Source: a virus. Taken from it: 54,960 nucleotides of DNA. The stretch is from IMG/VR virus record IMGVR_UViG_3300046028_005371, positions 1 to 54,960 of that record. The stretch is one strand, 5' to 3'. The position numbers were made by a program, and so were the translations under genes. How positions within the stretch are numbered: position 1 is the first letter of the stretch; each line of letters starts with the position of its first letter. Of the stretch, positions 40,884-45,578 are shown in pieces. The notes beneath the pieces are model-generated. The model searched no databases. It was not told where the DNA came from and worked only from the letters and a program-made list of their open reading frames with translations.

Positions 40884-40958
40884 TGGTGGACCGAGGGAGG
40901 ATCGAACTCCCACCCGAGGCTTGCAAAGCCACTGTGCTCCCATTATCACTATCAGCCC
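40884..40958 (-). tRNA. tRNA-Ala(TGC)
   Basis: 75 nt with CCA. Anticodon stem GTGGC/GCCTC, loop TTTGCAA; acceptor GGGCTGA paired with TCGGTCC. A second Ala(TGC) is at 44644. Confidence 0.88.
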
Positions 40959-40967
40959 ATTGTATTT

Positions 40968-41102
40968 TCATCTTGTAAACTTACGAATAAACATAAGCCA
41001 GTAATATCGAAAACCTCGATATGTTGTCCAGATTTCAAAACTAGGAGTACATTCTCTAGGAATGTTGCCATAGGCACGATCTAAAACATCTTTTGATTTC
41101 AT
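40968..41102 (-). CDS. Very small protein in the tRNA array
   Basis: 44 residues (MKSKDVLDRAYGNIPRECTP..., ending WLMFIRKFTR). A strong AAAGGAG sits 6 nt before the ATG, better than for most genes here, which argues that it is translated. Function unknown. Confidence 0.6.
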   Translation of the reverse strand: MKSKDVLDRAYGNIPRECTPSFEIWTTYRGFRYYWLMFIRKFTR

Positions 41103-41121
41103 ACCTACTCCTTTTTATTTG

Positions 41122-41198
41122 TGGTGCCCTGGGAGAGACTCGAACTCTCAGCTTACGGCTTCTAAGACCGCTGTGTTTACCAATTTCACCACCGGGGC
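41122..41198 (-). tRNA. tRNA-Leu(TAG), reduced variable arm
   Basis: 77 nt with CCA. Leu-type D arm (TGGTGAAATTGGTAAACAC), anticodon stem GCGGT/GCCGT with loop CTTAGAA, but only about 5 nt between the anticodon and T stems where bacterial tRNA-Leu has a long arm. Confidence 0.82.
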
Positions 41199-41218
41199 AT
41201 AAAACTATTGTAACAGGA

Positions 41219-41226
41219 TATTTATA
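41219..41226 (-). promoter_or_regulatory. T4-type late promoter box TATAAATA in tRNA array
   Basis: Exact minus-strand box in the gap between tRNA-Ile(TAT)-like and tRNA-Leu(TAG); +1 would lie about 13 nt upstream of tRNA-Leu. Confidence 0.6.
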
Positions 41227-41235
41227 AACTGTCAA

Positions 41236-41325
41236 TGGTCCCGCAGTGTGGAATCGAACCACATCCTGGACCTTATCTAGATTAATCGCTTATAAAACGA
41301 CCTGCTCTCCTTGAGCTACTGCGGG
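41236..41325 (-). tRNA. tRNA with anticodon TAT and long variable region
   Basis: 90 nt with CCA. Perfect acceptor CCCGCAG/CTGCGGG, D stem GCTC/GAGC, anticodon stem GTCGT/GCGAT, loop TTTATAA, T arm TGTGG/CCACA. About 21 nt lie between anticodon and T stems, forming a class-II-like arm (ATCT/GGAT). TAT would decode AUA (Ile), but no bacterial tRNA-Ile normally has such an arm. Confidence 0.7.
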
Positions 41326-41334
41326 AAAAACTAT

Positions 41335-41410
41335 TGGCGTCCCATAGCGGATTCGAACCGCTGTGAATACCGTGAAAGGGTACTATCCTAGGCCTCTAGA
41401 TGAATGGGAC
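41335..41410 (-). tRNA. tRNA-Glu(TTC)
   Basis: 76 nt with CCA. Acceptor GTCCCAT/ATGGGAC perfect, anticodon stem GTACC/GGTAT, loop CTTTCAC, discriminator G. Confidence 0.92.
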
Positions 41411-41632
41411 AAATAAAATGTTAGGTGTGCTATTACGCTAAAAGGGAATTAATCCTTACCAGTTACGGGGTGACCTTTTACTTCCTAGACTATATCTAGG
41501 CCCTACTCCTTAGAGGATGGACGCTTTTAATCCCACCTTCCTAACCATATAAAAACACACTCTTAAACTCTTCTTCAGCTTCTAGTCGCTATCTCCCTTA
41601 CTAATCGGGCGTTGAGTAAGTGTGTTTATATA
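41411..41632 (-). other. Structured tRNA spacer, two modules
   Basis: 222 nt without a reading frame. Module 1 (about 41420-41545) is closed by GTTAGG/CCTAAC and contains the perfect hairpin CCTAGA-CTATA-TCTAGG (41484-41500). Module 2 (41546-41634) is closed by a 14-nt stem that runs into the CCA end of tRNA-Leu(TAA). Confidence 0.45.
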
Positions 41633-41634
41633 TG
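41546..41634 (-). repeat. AACACACTC stem element, copy 1
   Basis: Arms CATATAAAAACACA (41546-41559) and TGTGTTTATATATG (41621-41634) pair with one A:A mismatch. The copy at 43438-43521 has the same arm design with the same mismatch position, and the same ACACACTC inside the left arm. Confidence 0.55.
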
Positions 41635-41719
41635 GTGCGAGTGGCCGGAATCGAACCGGCACGCCGATTAAAGCGAGAGATTTTAAGTCTCTTGTGTCTA
41701 CCTATTTCACCACACTCGC
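41633..41719 (-). tRNA. tRNA-Leu(TAA), class II
   Basis: 87 nt with CCA. Acceptor GCGAGTG/CACTCGC, anticodon stem AGAGA/TCTCT, loop CTTAAAA, normal long variable arm. Confidence 0.92.
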
Positions 41720-41773
41720 AAATGCTTTTTTACAATTTTAAAGAACAGTGTTAATTGCTTAACATAAGCATAT

Positions 41774-41802
41774 ATTATAGCATCGTTCTGCGTGTGTGTC
41801 AA
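41774..41802 (-). promoter_or_regulatory. Sigma70 promoter in tRNA array
   Basis: Minus strand: TTGACA (41797-41802), 17-bp spacer, TATAAT (41774-41779). Reads into tRNA-Leu(TAA); the -35 end abuts tRNA-Thr(AGT). Confidence 0.85.
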
Positions 41803-41803
41803 G

Positions 41804-41877
41804 TGGTGCTCAGGGAAAGAATCGAACTTTCTATCCAGTCTTACTAAGACTGTGTTATACCATTTAACTACAAGAGC
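41804..41877 (-). tRNA. tRNA-Thr(AGT) candidate
   Basis: 74 nt with CCA. Anticodon stem CAGTC/GACTG perfect, loop TTAGTAA, T stem GAAAG/CTTTC. Acceptor has two mismatches. A34 in a Thr tRNA is rare in bacteria. Confidence 0.75.
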
Positions 41878-41880
41878 AGT

Positions 41881-41955
41881 TGGTCTCGCCACCCCGAATC
41901 GAACAGGGATCAAAAGTTTAGGAAACTTCTATTCTATCCGTTGAACTATAGCGAG
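41881..41955 (-). tRNA. tRNA-Arg(CCT)
   Basis: 75 nt with CCA. Acceptor CTCGCTA/TGGCGAG, anticodon stem GAAGT/ACTTT, loop TTCCTAA. Confidence 0.85.
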
Positions 41956-41960
41956 ATGTG

Positions 41961-42035
41961 TGGTCCGGCGTAACAGAATCGAACTGCTGTTTAGAAGGTA
42001 GAAGCTTCCTGTATTTTCCACTATACGAACGCCAG
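41961..42035 (-). tRNA. tRNA-Arg(TCT)
   Basis: 75 nt with CCA. Acceptor CTGGCGT/ACGCCGG, anticodon stem GGAAG/CTTCT, loop CTTCTAC. Confidence 0.88.
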
Positions 42036-42038
42036 ATA

Positions 42039-42112
42039 TGGTAGTTCCTGAAAGAATTGAACTTTCGTCTTCACCGTGTCGAGGTAGCGTTCTACCATTG
42101 AACTAAGGAACT
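42039..42112 (-). tRNA. tRNA-Val(GAC) with C33
   Basis: 74 nt with CCA. Perfect acceptor AGTTCCT/AGGAACT. Anticodon loop reads TCGACAC, so position 33 is C instead of the near-universal T, and the outermost stem pair is mismatched. Confidence 0.72.
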
Positions 42113-42116
42113 GAAT

Positions 42117-42193
42117 TGGTACCCCTGGGCAGATTCGAACCGCCAACCAACAGATTTTAAGTCTATCCGCACTACCAATTAGCGTACAGGGGC
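42117..42193 (-). tRNA. tRNA with Leu anticodon TAA on a class I body
   Basis: 77 nt with CCA. Anticodon stem ATAGA/TCTGT, loop CTTAAAA, but a 5-nt class I variable loop. Shares the D-arm block CGCTAATTGGTAGTGCGG with the genes at 42526 and 42676. Confidence 0.82.
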
Positions 42194-42194
42194 A

Positions 42195-42464
42195 TTATAG
42201 ATTAAACACGCTGTCCAACCACCAATGTGGAAATAATGGATCATCGTATAATTCTTGCTTGCGAAGATAACCTTTTTCAAAGTCTTCCTTCCACATTTCA
42301 ATATGGACGTTAAGCCATTGCTTGCCAACGTAGTATCCATTTCGTTGTCTGTCTGTTATGTTAGTTCCGTGTGACTCATAGTTGAACATTTCAACTAGAG
42401 ACTCTTCACTGTAGTCTAATACATGTTCCCATTGACGAGAAAATATTCGATAGACTTCAGACAT
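42195..42464 (-). CDS. Hypothetical protein in the tRNA array
   Basis: 89 residues, Trp/Tyr-rich (NGYYVGKQWLNVHIEMWKED, FPHWWLDSVFNL). The ATG has only a weak ribosome site. About 35 nt upstream an AGGAGG site precedes a 7-codon frame (MSSLNAK, ending 18 nt before this ATG), which could be a coupling leader. No family recognised. Confidence 0.6.
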   Translation of the reverse strand: MSEVYRIFSRQWEHVLDYSEESLVEMFNYESHGTNITDRQRNGYYVGKQWLNVHIEMWKEDFEKGYLRKQELYDDPLFPHWWLDSVFNL

Positions 42465-42525
42465 TTTACGAAACTTGTTACTTACTTTGCGTTTAGCGAT
42501 GACATAGCATCCTCCTATTAAATTT

Positions 42526-42602
42526 TGGTACCTTCAGGCGGATTCGAACCCCCAACCACCTGCTTCTAAGGCAAGCCGCACTACCAATTAGCGTACGAAG
42601 GC
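42526..42602 (-). tRNA. tRNA with Leu anticodon TAG on a class I body
   Basis: 77 nt with CCA. Anticodon stem CTTGC/GCAGG, loop CTTAGAA, short variable loop, same D-arm block as 42117 and 42676. Confidence 0.82.
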
Positions 42603-42611
42603 AAATAAAAC

Positions 42612-42668
42612 AGGATCAACTTTGATTTCATTTACAGTGAAAGTTTTTAAGTTTGCTGAACTGATCCT
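42612..42668 (-). repeat. Three-copy covarying hairpin, copy A
   Basis: 57 nt. Outer stem AGGATCA/TGATCCT, inner hairpin TTTCA/TGAAA. Lies just after the CCA of tRNA-Leu(CAA). Copies B and C are at 43842-43897 and 43988-44042. Confidence 0.65.
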
Positions 42669-42675
42669 AAAACTT

Positions 42676-42752
42676 TGGTACCCCGTGTCTGATTCGAACA
42701 GACATCCAACAGATTTTGAATCTATCCGCACTACCAATTAGCGTAACGGGGC
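42676..42752 (-). tRNA. tRNA with Leu anticodon CAA on a class I body
   Basis: 77 nt with CCA. Acceptor GCCCCGT/ACGGGGT, anticodon stem ATAGA/TCTGT, loop TTCAAAA, short variable loop, third member of the shared-body set. Confidence 0.82.
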
Positions 42753-42757
42753 ATATA

Positions 42758-42810
42758 TGGTGGTGGACTTCTGGGCCCATGGAACCCATCACCTCGCGAG
42801 TACGTCCACC
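42758..42810 (-). ncRNA. 53-nt tRNA-like minigene
   Basis: Perfect 7-bp acceptor GGTGGAC/GTCCACC followed by A and encoded CCA, exactly as in the flanking tRNAs, but only 35 nt between the acceptor strands. CTCGCGAG forms a D-arm-sized hairpin and TGGG...CCCA a T-arm-sized one; there is no anticodon arm. Confidence 0.6.
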
Positions 42811-42816
42811 GTAACT

Positions 42817-42892
42817 TGGTACCAACTTGAGGGATCGAACCTCATTCCACGGTGCTTCAAACCGTTGCTATGACCACATCAGCTAAGTTGGC
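42817..42892 (-). tRNA. tRNA-Phe(GAA)
   Basis: 76 nt with CCA. Acceptor GCCAACT/AGTTGGT, anticodon stem ACGGT/ACCGT, loop TTGAAGC. Confidence 0.92.
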
Positions 42893-42898
42893 AAATTT

Positions 42899-42972
42899 TG
42901 GGTTGAACCGGGGAATCGAACCCTCTCTAACTGTTTCACAGACAGTTGTGCGACCACTACACTAGGAACAAC
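42899..42972 (-). tRNA. tRNA-His(GTG)
   Basis: 74 nt with CCA and an encoded G-1 facing C73, the histidine identity pair. Anticodon stem ACTGT/ACAGT, loop CTGTGAA. Two mismatches in the acceptor and a weak T stem. Confidence 0.85.
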
Positions 42973-42978
42973 ATTGAA

Positions 42979-43055
42979 TGGTGCAACCGGAGAGATTCGA
43001 ACTCCCGACACCTGACTTCGTAGGCCAGTGCTCTATCCAACTGAGCTACGGTCGC
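42979..43055 (-). tRNA. tRNA-Arg(ACG)
   Basis: 77 nt with CCA. Anticodon stem CTGGC/GTCAG, loop CTACGAA; canonical D arm (TAGCTCAGTTGGATAGAGCA). Confidence 0.92.
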
Positions 43056-43061
43056 ATTATT

Positions 43062-43137
43062 TGGCAGGGGAGATGAGATTCGAACTCATGATGACGATTT
43101 CAAAGACCGTTGCCTTAGGCCACTAGGCGACACCCCA
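43062..43137 (-). tRNA. tRNA-Gln(TTG)
   Basis: 76 nt with CCA and discriminator G. Starts with T1 as bacterial tRNA-Gln does; anticodon stem ACGGT/ATCGT, loop CTTTGAA. Confidence 0.88.
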
Positions 43138-43168
43138 ACAATTGAATTTGTAAGTAGTTCCCCCATCG

Positions 43169-43333
43169 TTATAGGAACCATTCACCCGTGTAATAAATCC
43201 GGACGGGATTCGGTAAGTCACTTGGGATACTAGTCCAGTTTGTCTCCGTTACAGACACCACCCTTCCGAGTGGTTGGGAGTTGAACCCATCACCTTCTAC
43301 TGCTTCGGTCCTTCGAAGAAACCTAGACAGCAT
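43169..43333 (-). CDS. Possible small protein in the tRNA array
   Basis: 54 residues (MLSRFLRRTEAVEGDGFNSQ..., ending IYYTGEWFL) in an otherwise gene-free 225-nt gap. Only a weak AAGAGA ribosome site. The same DNA can fold into several stems, so it may instead be a structured spacer. Confidence 0.35.
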   Translation of the reverse strand: MLSRFLRRTEAVEGDGFNSQPLGRVVSVTETNWTSIPSDLPNPVRIYYTGEWFL

Positions 43334-43362
43334 GACATTCTCTTGCTGACACTTACAAAACT

Positions 43363-43438
43363 TGGTAGTAACGGTGGGACTCGAACCCACGATCGACACC
43401 GTATGAAGGTGGTGCATTAGCCACTATGCTACGTTACC
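43363..43438 (-). tRNA. tRNA-Met(CAT)
   Basis: 76 nt with CCA. Acceptor GGTAACG/CGTTACT, loop TTCATAC. Elongator Met or lysidine-modified Ile2; the sequence alone does not decide. Confidence 0.85.
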
Positions 43439-43521
43439 ATAGAAAAACACACTCAAGTCCGCGGCACGGAAGGCACTATACCCGCGATGGTCTATGACCA
43501 GGCCTAATGTGTTTATCTATG
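43438..43521 (-). repeat. AACACACTC stem element, copy 2
   Basis: Arms CATAGAAAAACACA (43438-43451) and TGTGTTTATCTATG (43508-43521) close an 84-nt spacer; the right arm overlaps the CCA of tRNA-Lys(TTT) and the left arm touches the 5' base of tRNA-Met. Confidence 0.55.
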
Positions 43522-43595
43522 GTAGGACCGCTGGGACTCGAACCCAGAATTGGCAGATTAAAAGTCTGCTGTGATAACCATTTCACTACGATCCC
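43520..43595 (-). tRNA. tRNA-Lys(TTT)
   Basis: 76 nt with CCA. Anticodon stem GCAGA/TCTGC, loop CTTTTAA. Confidence 0.92.
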
Positions 43596-43732
43596 ATGTA
43601 TGGTCCACAGCGTCAGATTCGAACTGACACCTCATCGGTTAAGAGCCGAGTACGCTACCGTTAAACGCCAGCTGTGGATAGTTACGTATTAAATTTTCTT
43701 TTACGTGCCTATCCAAGACCATACATGGGATC
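43590..43732. repeat. 16-bp inverted repeat enclosing tRNA-Lys(CTT)
   Basis: Perfect arms GATCCCATGTATGGTC (43590-43605) and its complement (43717-43732). The left arm covers the CCA end of tRNA-Lys(CTT), the 5-nt gap and the first bases of tRNA-Lys(TTT). A second stem GGATAG/CTATCC (43675-43680, 43709-43714) lies inside. Confidence 0.7.
43601..43677 (-). tRNA. tRNA-Lys(CTT)
   Basis: 77 nt with CCA. Acceptor CCACAGC/GCTGTGG perfect, anticodon stem CTCGG/CCGAT, loop CTCTTAA. Confidence 0.85.
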
Positions 43733-43797
43733 TTAGAAGACACTAAAGTTTAGCAGAGCTTCGCTTCATTGTGTTACCTCTTTGTGTTTAAGTTAGT

Positions 43798-43826
43798 ATT
43801 ATACAACCTTTTGCAGTAGTTGTCAA
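43798..43826 (-). promoter_or_regulatory. Sigma70 promoter in tRNA array
   Basis: Minus strand: TTGACA (43821-43826), 17-bp spacer, TATAAT (43798-43803). Transcribes towards tRNA-Lys(CTT) after a leader of about 120 nt that contains the right arm of the 16-bp inverted repeat. Confidence 0.85.
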
Positions 43827-43841
43827 CTGTTTTTGTTTAAC

Positions 43842-43897
43842 AGGATTCGCTTTTTTTCATTTACAGTGAAAGTTTTTAAATTTGCTGAAAGAATCCT
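43842..43897 (-). repeat. Three-copy covarying hairpin, copy B
   Basis: 56 nt. Outer stem AGGATTC/GAATCCT, inner hairpin TTTCA/TGAAA. Just after the CCA of tRNA-Glu at 43903. Confidence 0.65.
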
Positions 43898-43902
43898 AAA
43901 CT

Positions 43903-43977
43903 TGGTACTGTCGACGGGTATCGATCCCGCTTCTCCACCTTGAAAGGGTAGCGTCCTAGCCACTAGACGACGACAGT
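43903..43977 (-). tRNA. tRNA-Glu(TTC), second copy
   Basis: 75 nt with CCA. Perfect acceptor ACTGTCG/CGACAGT, anticodon stem CTACC/GGTGG, loop CTTTCAA. T loop reads ATCGATA, so T54 is replaced by A. Confidence 0.85.
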
Positions 43978-43987
43978 GTAATAAAAC

Positions 43988-44042
43988 AGGATGCTTATTT
44001 TTCAATTAAAAGTTGAATTTTATAAGTTGCTGAACGCATCCT
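43988..44042 (-). repeat. Three-copy covarying hairpin, copy C
   Basis: 55 nt. Outer stem AGGATGC/GCATCCT, inner hairpin TTCAA/TTGAA. Just after the CCA of tRNA-Ile at 44048. Confidence 0.65.
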
Positions 44043-44047
44043 AAACT

Positions 44048-44122
44048 TGGTAGCCACGGACAATTTTGAAATGTCGACTTATCGCTTATCAAGCGATTAC
44101 TCTGCCTCTGAGTTACGCGGCT
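44048..44122 (-). tRNA. tRNA-Ile(GAT)
   Basis: 75 nt with CCA. Acceptor AGCCGCG/CGTGGCT, anticodon stem ATCGC/GCGAT, loop TTGATAA. Its 5' 10 nt overlap the end of the HNH gene. Confidence 0.88.
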
Positions 44123-44568
44123 AATTTTCTATTTCTGCCACGCCATGTTGGTGTTTGTGCGTGACAGTTTGGACAAAGACACTCTAAATTAGATCTGTCA
44201 TTGTTTTTGTTGTTTCCATCGATATGGTCTAATTCTAAGCTAAGAGATTCTCCTAACCAATCAGTTAGACCACACTTGTTACATTTATGATCTTGCTCAA
44301 TTAACACTTTCTTACGACGGCCATCGTGGCCTAGTAATTTAGTGTCCGAAGATAGTAATCGTTGTTTAGCAGTAGCAGATCTACCGTTAGACCCTTTTAG
44401 CGACCGCTGTTTTAATTTTTCTTTGCCAAAGGAAGAAAATACTTCCTTTAATTGTTTTGATCTTTCTTCTTTTTGTATATCTGTCCATGTTCTACTATTA
44501 GCACATGTTCTACTACAAAAAATTCCAGGCTTAGTGTGTGCTGTGTTGCACTTAGGGCATAGTTTCAT
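44113..44568 (-). CDS. HNH endonuclease (probable free-standing homing endonuclease)
   Basis: 151 residues. N-terminal CPKCNTAHTKPGIFCSRTC is a zinc-ribbon-like pair of CxxC motifs; the C-terminal KCNKCGL, LELDHIDGNNKNNDRSNLE and CLCPNCHAQT form the HNH (beta-beta-alpha metal) nuclease. Enzymes of this sort nick or cut specific sites and spread into new alleles. The gene is wedged between tRNA-Ile (10-bp overlap) and a tRNA 5'-half remnant, as expected for an insertion into the array. Confidence 0.9.
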   Translation of the reverse strand: MKLCPKCNTAHTKPGIFCSRTCANSRTWTDIQKEERSKQLKEVFSSFGKEKLKQRSLKGSNGRSATAKQRLLSSDTKLLGHDGRRKKVLIEQDHKCNKCGLTDWLGESLSLELDHIDGNNKNNDRSNLECLCPNCHAQTPTWRGRNRKLAA

Positions 44569-44589
44569 AATCGCATATCCTTATAACAA

Positions 44590-44636
44590 ATATATTTATC
44601 CGTTATGCGAATCGTTATACCATTTAACTATCCGGG
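44590..44636 (-). pseudogene. tRNA 5'-half remnant
   Basis: Minus strand from 44636: CCCGGATAGTTAAATGGTAT then AACGATTCGCATAACGG, i.e. acceptor 5' strand, D arm and part of an anticodon arm resembling tRNA-Thr(AGT), but no T arm or 3' acceptor follows. It ends at the HNH gene leader. Confidence 0.55.
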
Positions 44637-44643
44637 AAAAATT

Positions 44644-44718
44644 TGGTGGAGGCCGGGGGTATCGAACCCCACTAGACATGATCATTGCAAGTGAACACCG
44701 CAGCCCTCTGCTGCCCCC
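44644..44718 (-). tRNA. tRNA-Ala(TGC), second copy
   Basis: 75 nt with CCA. D stem GCAG/CTGC, anticodon loop CTTGCAA (stem has one T:T mismatch), acceptor GGGGGCA/GGCCTCC with one mismatch. Confidence 0.8.
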
Positions 44719-44724
44719 AAATAC

Positions 44725-44800
44725 TGGCTCCCCGAGTACGGATCGAACGTACGACATCTTCGTTAACAGCGAAGCGCAACTACCTCTGTGCTATCGGGGA
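44725..44800 (-). tRNA. tRNA-Asn(GTT)
   Basis: 76 nt with CCA. Acceptor TCCCCGA/TCGGGGA, anticodon stem CTTCG/CGAAG, loop CTGTTAA, discriminator G. Confidence 0.92.
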
Positions 44801-44806
44801 ATAAAC

Positions 44807-44883
44807 TGGAATGAGGAGTGGGATTTGAACCCACGAACAACAGTTTTGCAGACTGCGCCATTAGACCTCTCTGGCACCCTCAT
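44807..44883 (-). tRNA. tRNA-Cys(GCA)
   Basis: 77 nt with CCA. Anticodon stem GCAGT/ACTGT, loop CTGCAAA, discriminator T as expected for Cys. Confidence 0.9.
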
Positions 44884-44890
44884 ATAACTT

Positions 44891-44964
44891 TGGCGTACCT
44901 CCAAGGACTCGAACCTTGACTGACGGTTTTGGAGACCGCGATGCTGCCATTACACTAGAGATAC
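44891..44964 (-). tRNA. tRNA-Trp(CCA)
   Basis: 74 nt with CCA. Acceptor GTATCTC/GAGGTAC, loop CTCCAAA, discriminator G. Confidence 0.9.
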
Positions 44965-44970
44965 ATAACT

Positions 44971-45046
44971 TGGTTGCGGGTGTTGGATTTGAACCAACGA
45001 TGCTCCTGGCTTATGAGACCGGAGTAGTGACCGGGCCTTACCCGCA
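44971..45046 (-). tRNA. tRNA-Met/Ile2(CAT)
   Basis: 76 nt with CCA. Acceptor TGCGGGT/ACCCGCA, loop CTCATAA; one mismatch in the anticodon stem. Third CAT tRNA of the array. Confidence 0.82.
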
Positions 45047-45054
45047 ATATACTT

Positions 45055-45144
45055 TGGCGGAACGACTGAGACTCGAACTCAGAACCCGGATTACGCCGAG
45101 CGACAGATTAGCAATCTGCTCTAATACCATTATAGGACCGTTCC
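45055..45144 (-). tRNA. tRNA-Ser(GCT)
   Basis: 90 nt, class II, with CCA. Anticodon stem GCAGA/TCTGT, loop TTGCTAA, discriminator G, long variable arm. Confidence 0.92.
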
Positions 45145-45157
45145 TTAATTCATTAAC

Positions 45158-45272
45158 TGGTACGACCGGTAGGTTTCGAACCTACAAGAGCACGGTAACT
45201 ATGTTATGTGCCCCTTCCCCATTCTATGCTATGAGCATAGCGGGAGGTCTGCCATATTCCACTTACGGTCGC
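45158..45272 (-). ncRNA. 115-nt expanded tRNA-like gene, anticodon CAT
   Basis: Acceptor GCGACCG/CGGTCGT + A + CCA and a canonical T arm (GTAGG/CCTAC) are intact. An anticodon-like hairpin CTATG-CTCATAG-CATAG is perfect. About 40 extra nt follow it, including GCAC/GTGC, and extra bases precede it. Immediately downstream of the promoter at 45281-45309. Confidence 0.6.
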
Positions 45273-45280
45273 ATAATGTA

Positions 45281-45309
45281 ATTATACAATCTTATGTGGA
45301 CTTTGTCAA
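45281..45309 (-). promoter_or_regulatory. Sigma70 promoter in tRNA array
   Basis: Minus strand: TTGACA (45304-45309), 17-bp spacer, TATAAT (45281-45286). +1 falls within a few nt of the 5' end of the 115-nt tRNA-like gene. Confidence 0.85.
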
Positions 45310-45316
45310 TAACTAT

Positions 45317-45408
45317 TGGCGGAAAGCAGAGGAGTCGAACCCCATCCCCGTTAAGAGAACCTGGTTTTCAAGGCCAGTCGCAGGACCATCCCCGCTGCAT
45401 TACTTTCC
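45317..45408 (-). tRNA. tRNA-Ser(TGA)
   Basis: 92 nt, class II, with CCA. Acceptor GGAAAGT/GCTTTCC, loop CTTGAAA, long variable arm, discriminator G. Confidence 0.9.
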
Positions 45409-45414
45409 ATATCT

Positions 45415-45490
45415 TGGTCTCCCATGAAGGACTCGAACCTTCGATTTCCTCGTTCCAAACAAGGAGGCATAGCCGCTAGCCCAATGAGAG
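45415..45490 (-). tRNA. tRNA-Pro(TGG), second copy
   Basis: 76 nt with CCA. Acceptor CTCTCAT/ATGGGAG, anticodon stem CCTTG/CGAGG, loop TTTGGAA. Confidence 0.9.
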
Positions 45491-45497
45491 GTAAACT

Positions 45498-45572
45498 TGG
45501 CGATCCTGCGGGGAATCGAACCCCGATATCCGACTAGACAGGCCGGTATAATAACCACTATATGACAAGACC
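45498..45572 (-). tRNA. tRNA-Asp(GTC)
   Basis: 75 nt with CCA. Acceptor GGTCTTG/CAGGATC, anticodon stem CCGGC/GTCGG, loop CTGTCTA, discriminator G. Confidence 0.9.
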
Positions 45573-45578
45573 ATAACT

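Noticed and set aside
42117-42752. CRISPR-like spacing of the repeated CGCTAATTGGTAGTGCGG block
   Set aside because: The repeats are the D-arm parts of full tRNA genes with cloverleaf folds and CCA; spacing is irregular and there are no spacers.
44342-44887. Long plus-strand frames across the tRNA array (also 44916-45281, 45206-45427, 45578-45877, 43507-43692)
   Set aside because: They run antisense to tRNA genes and translate T-arm sequence repeatedly (GFEPT- or GLEPRI-like), a known artefact of tRNA-dense DNA.
45158-45272. tRNA gene split by a group I intron
   Set aside because: The extra sequence is only about 40 nt, far below a group I intron, and does not sit next to the anticodon in the usual way.
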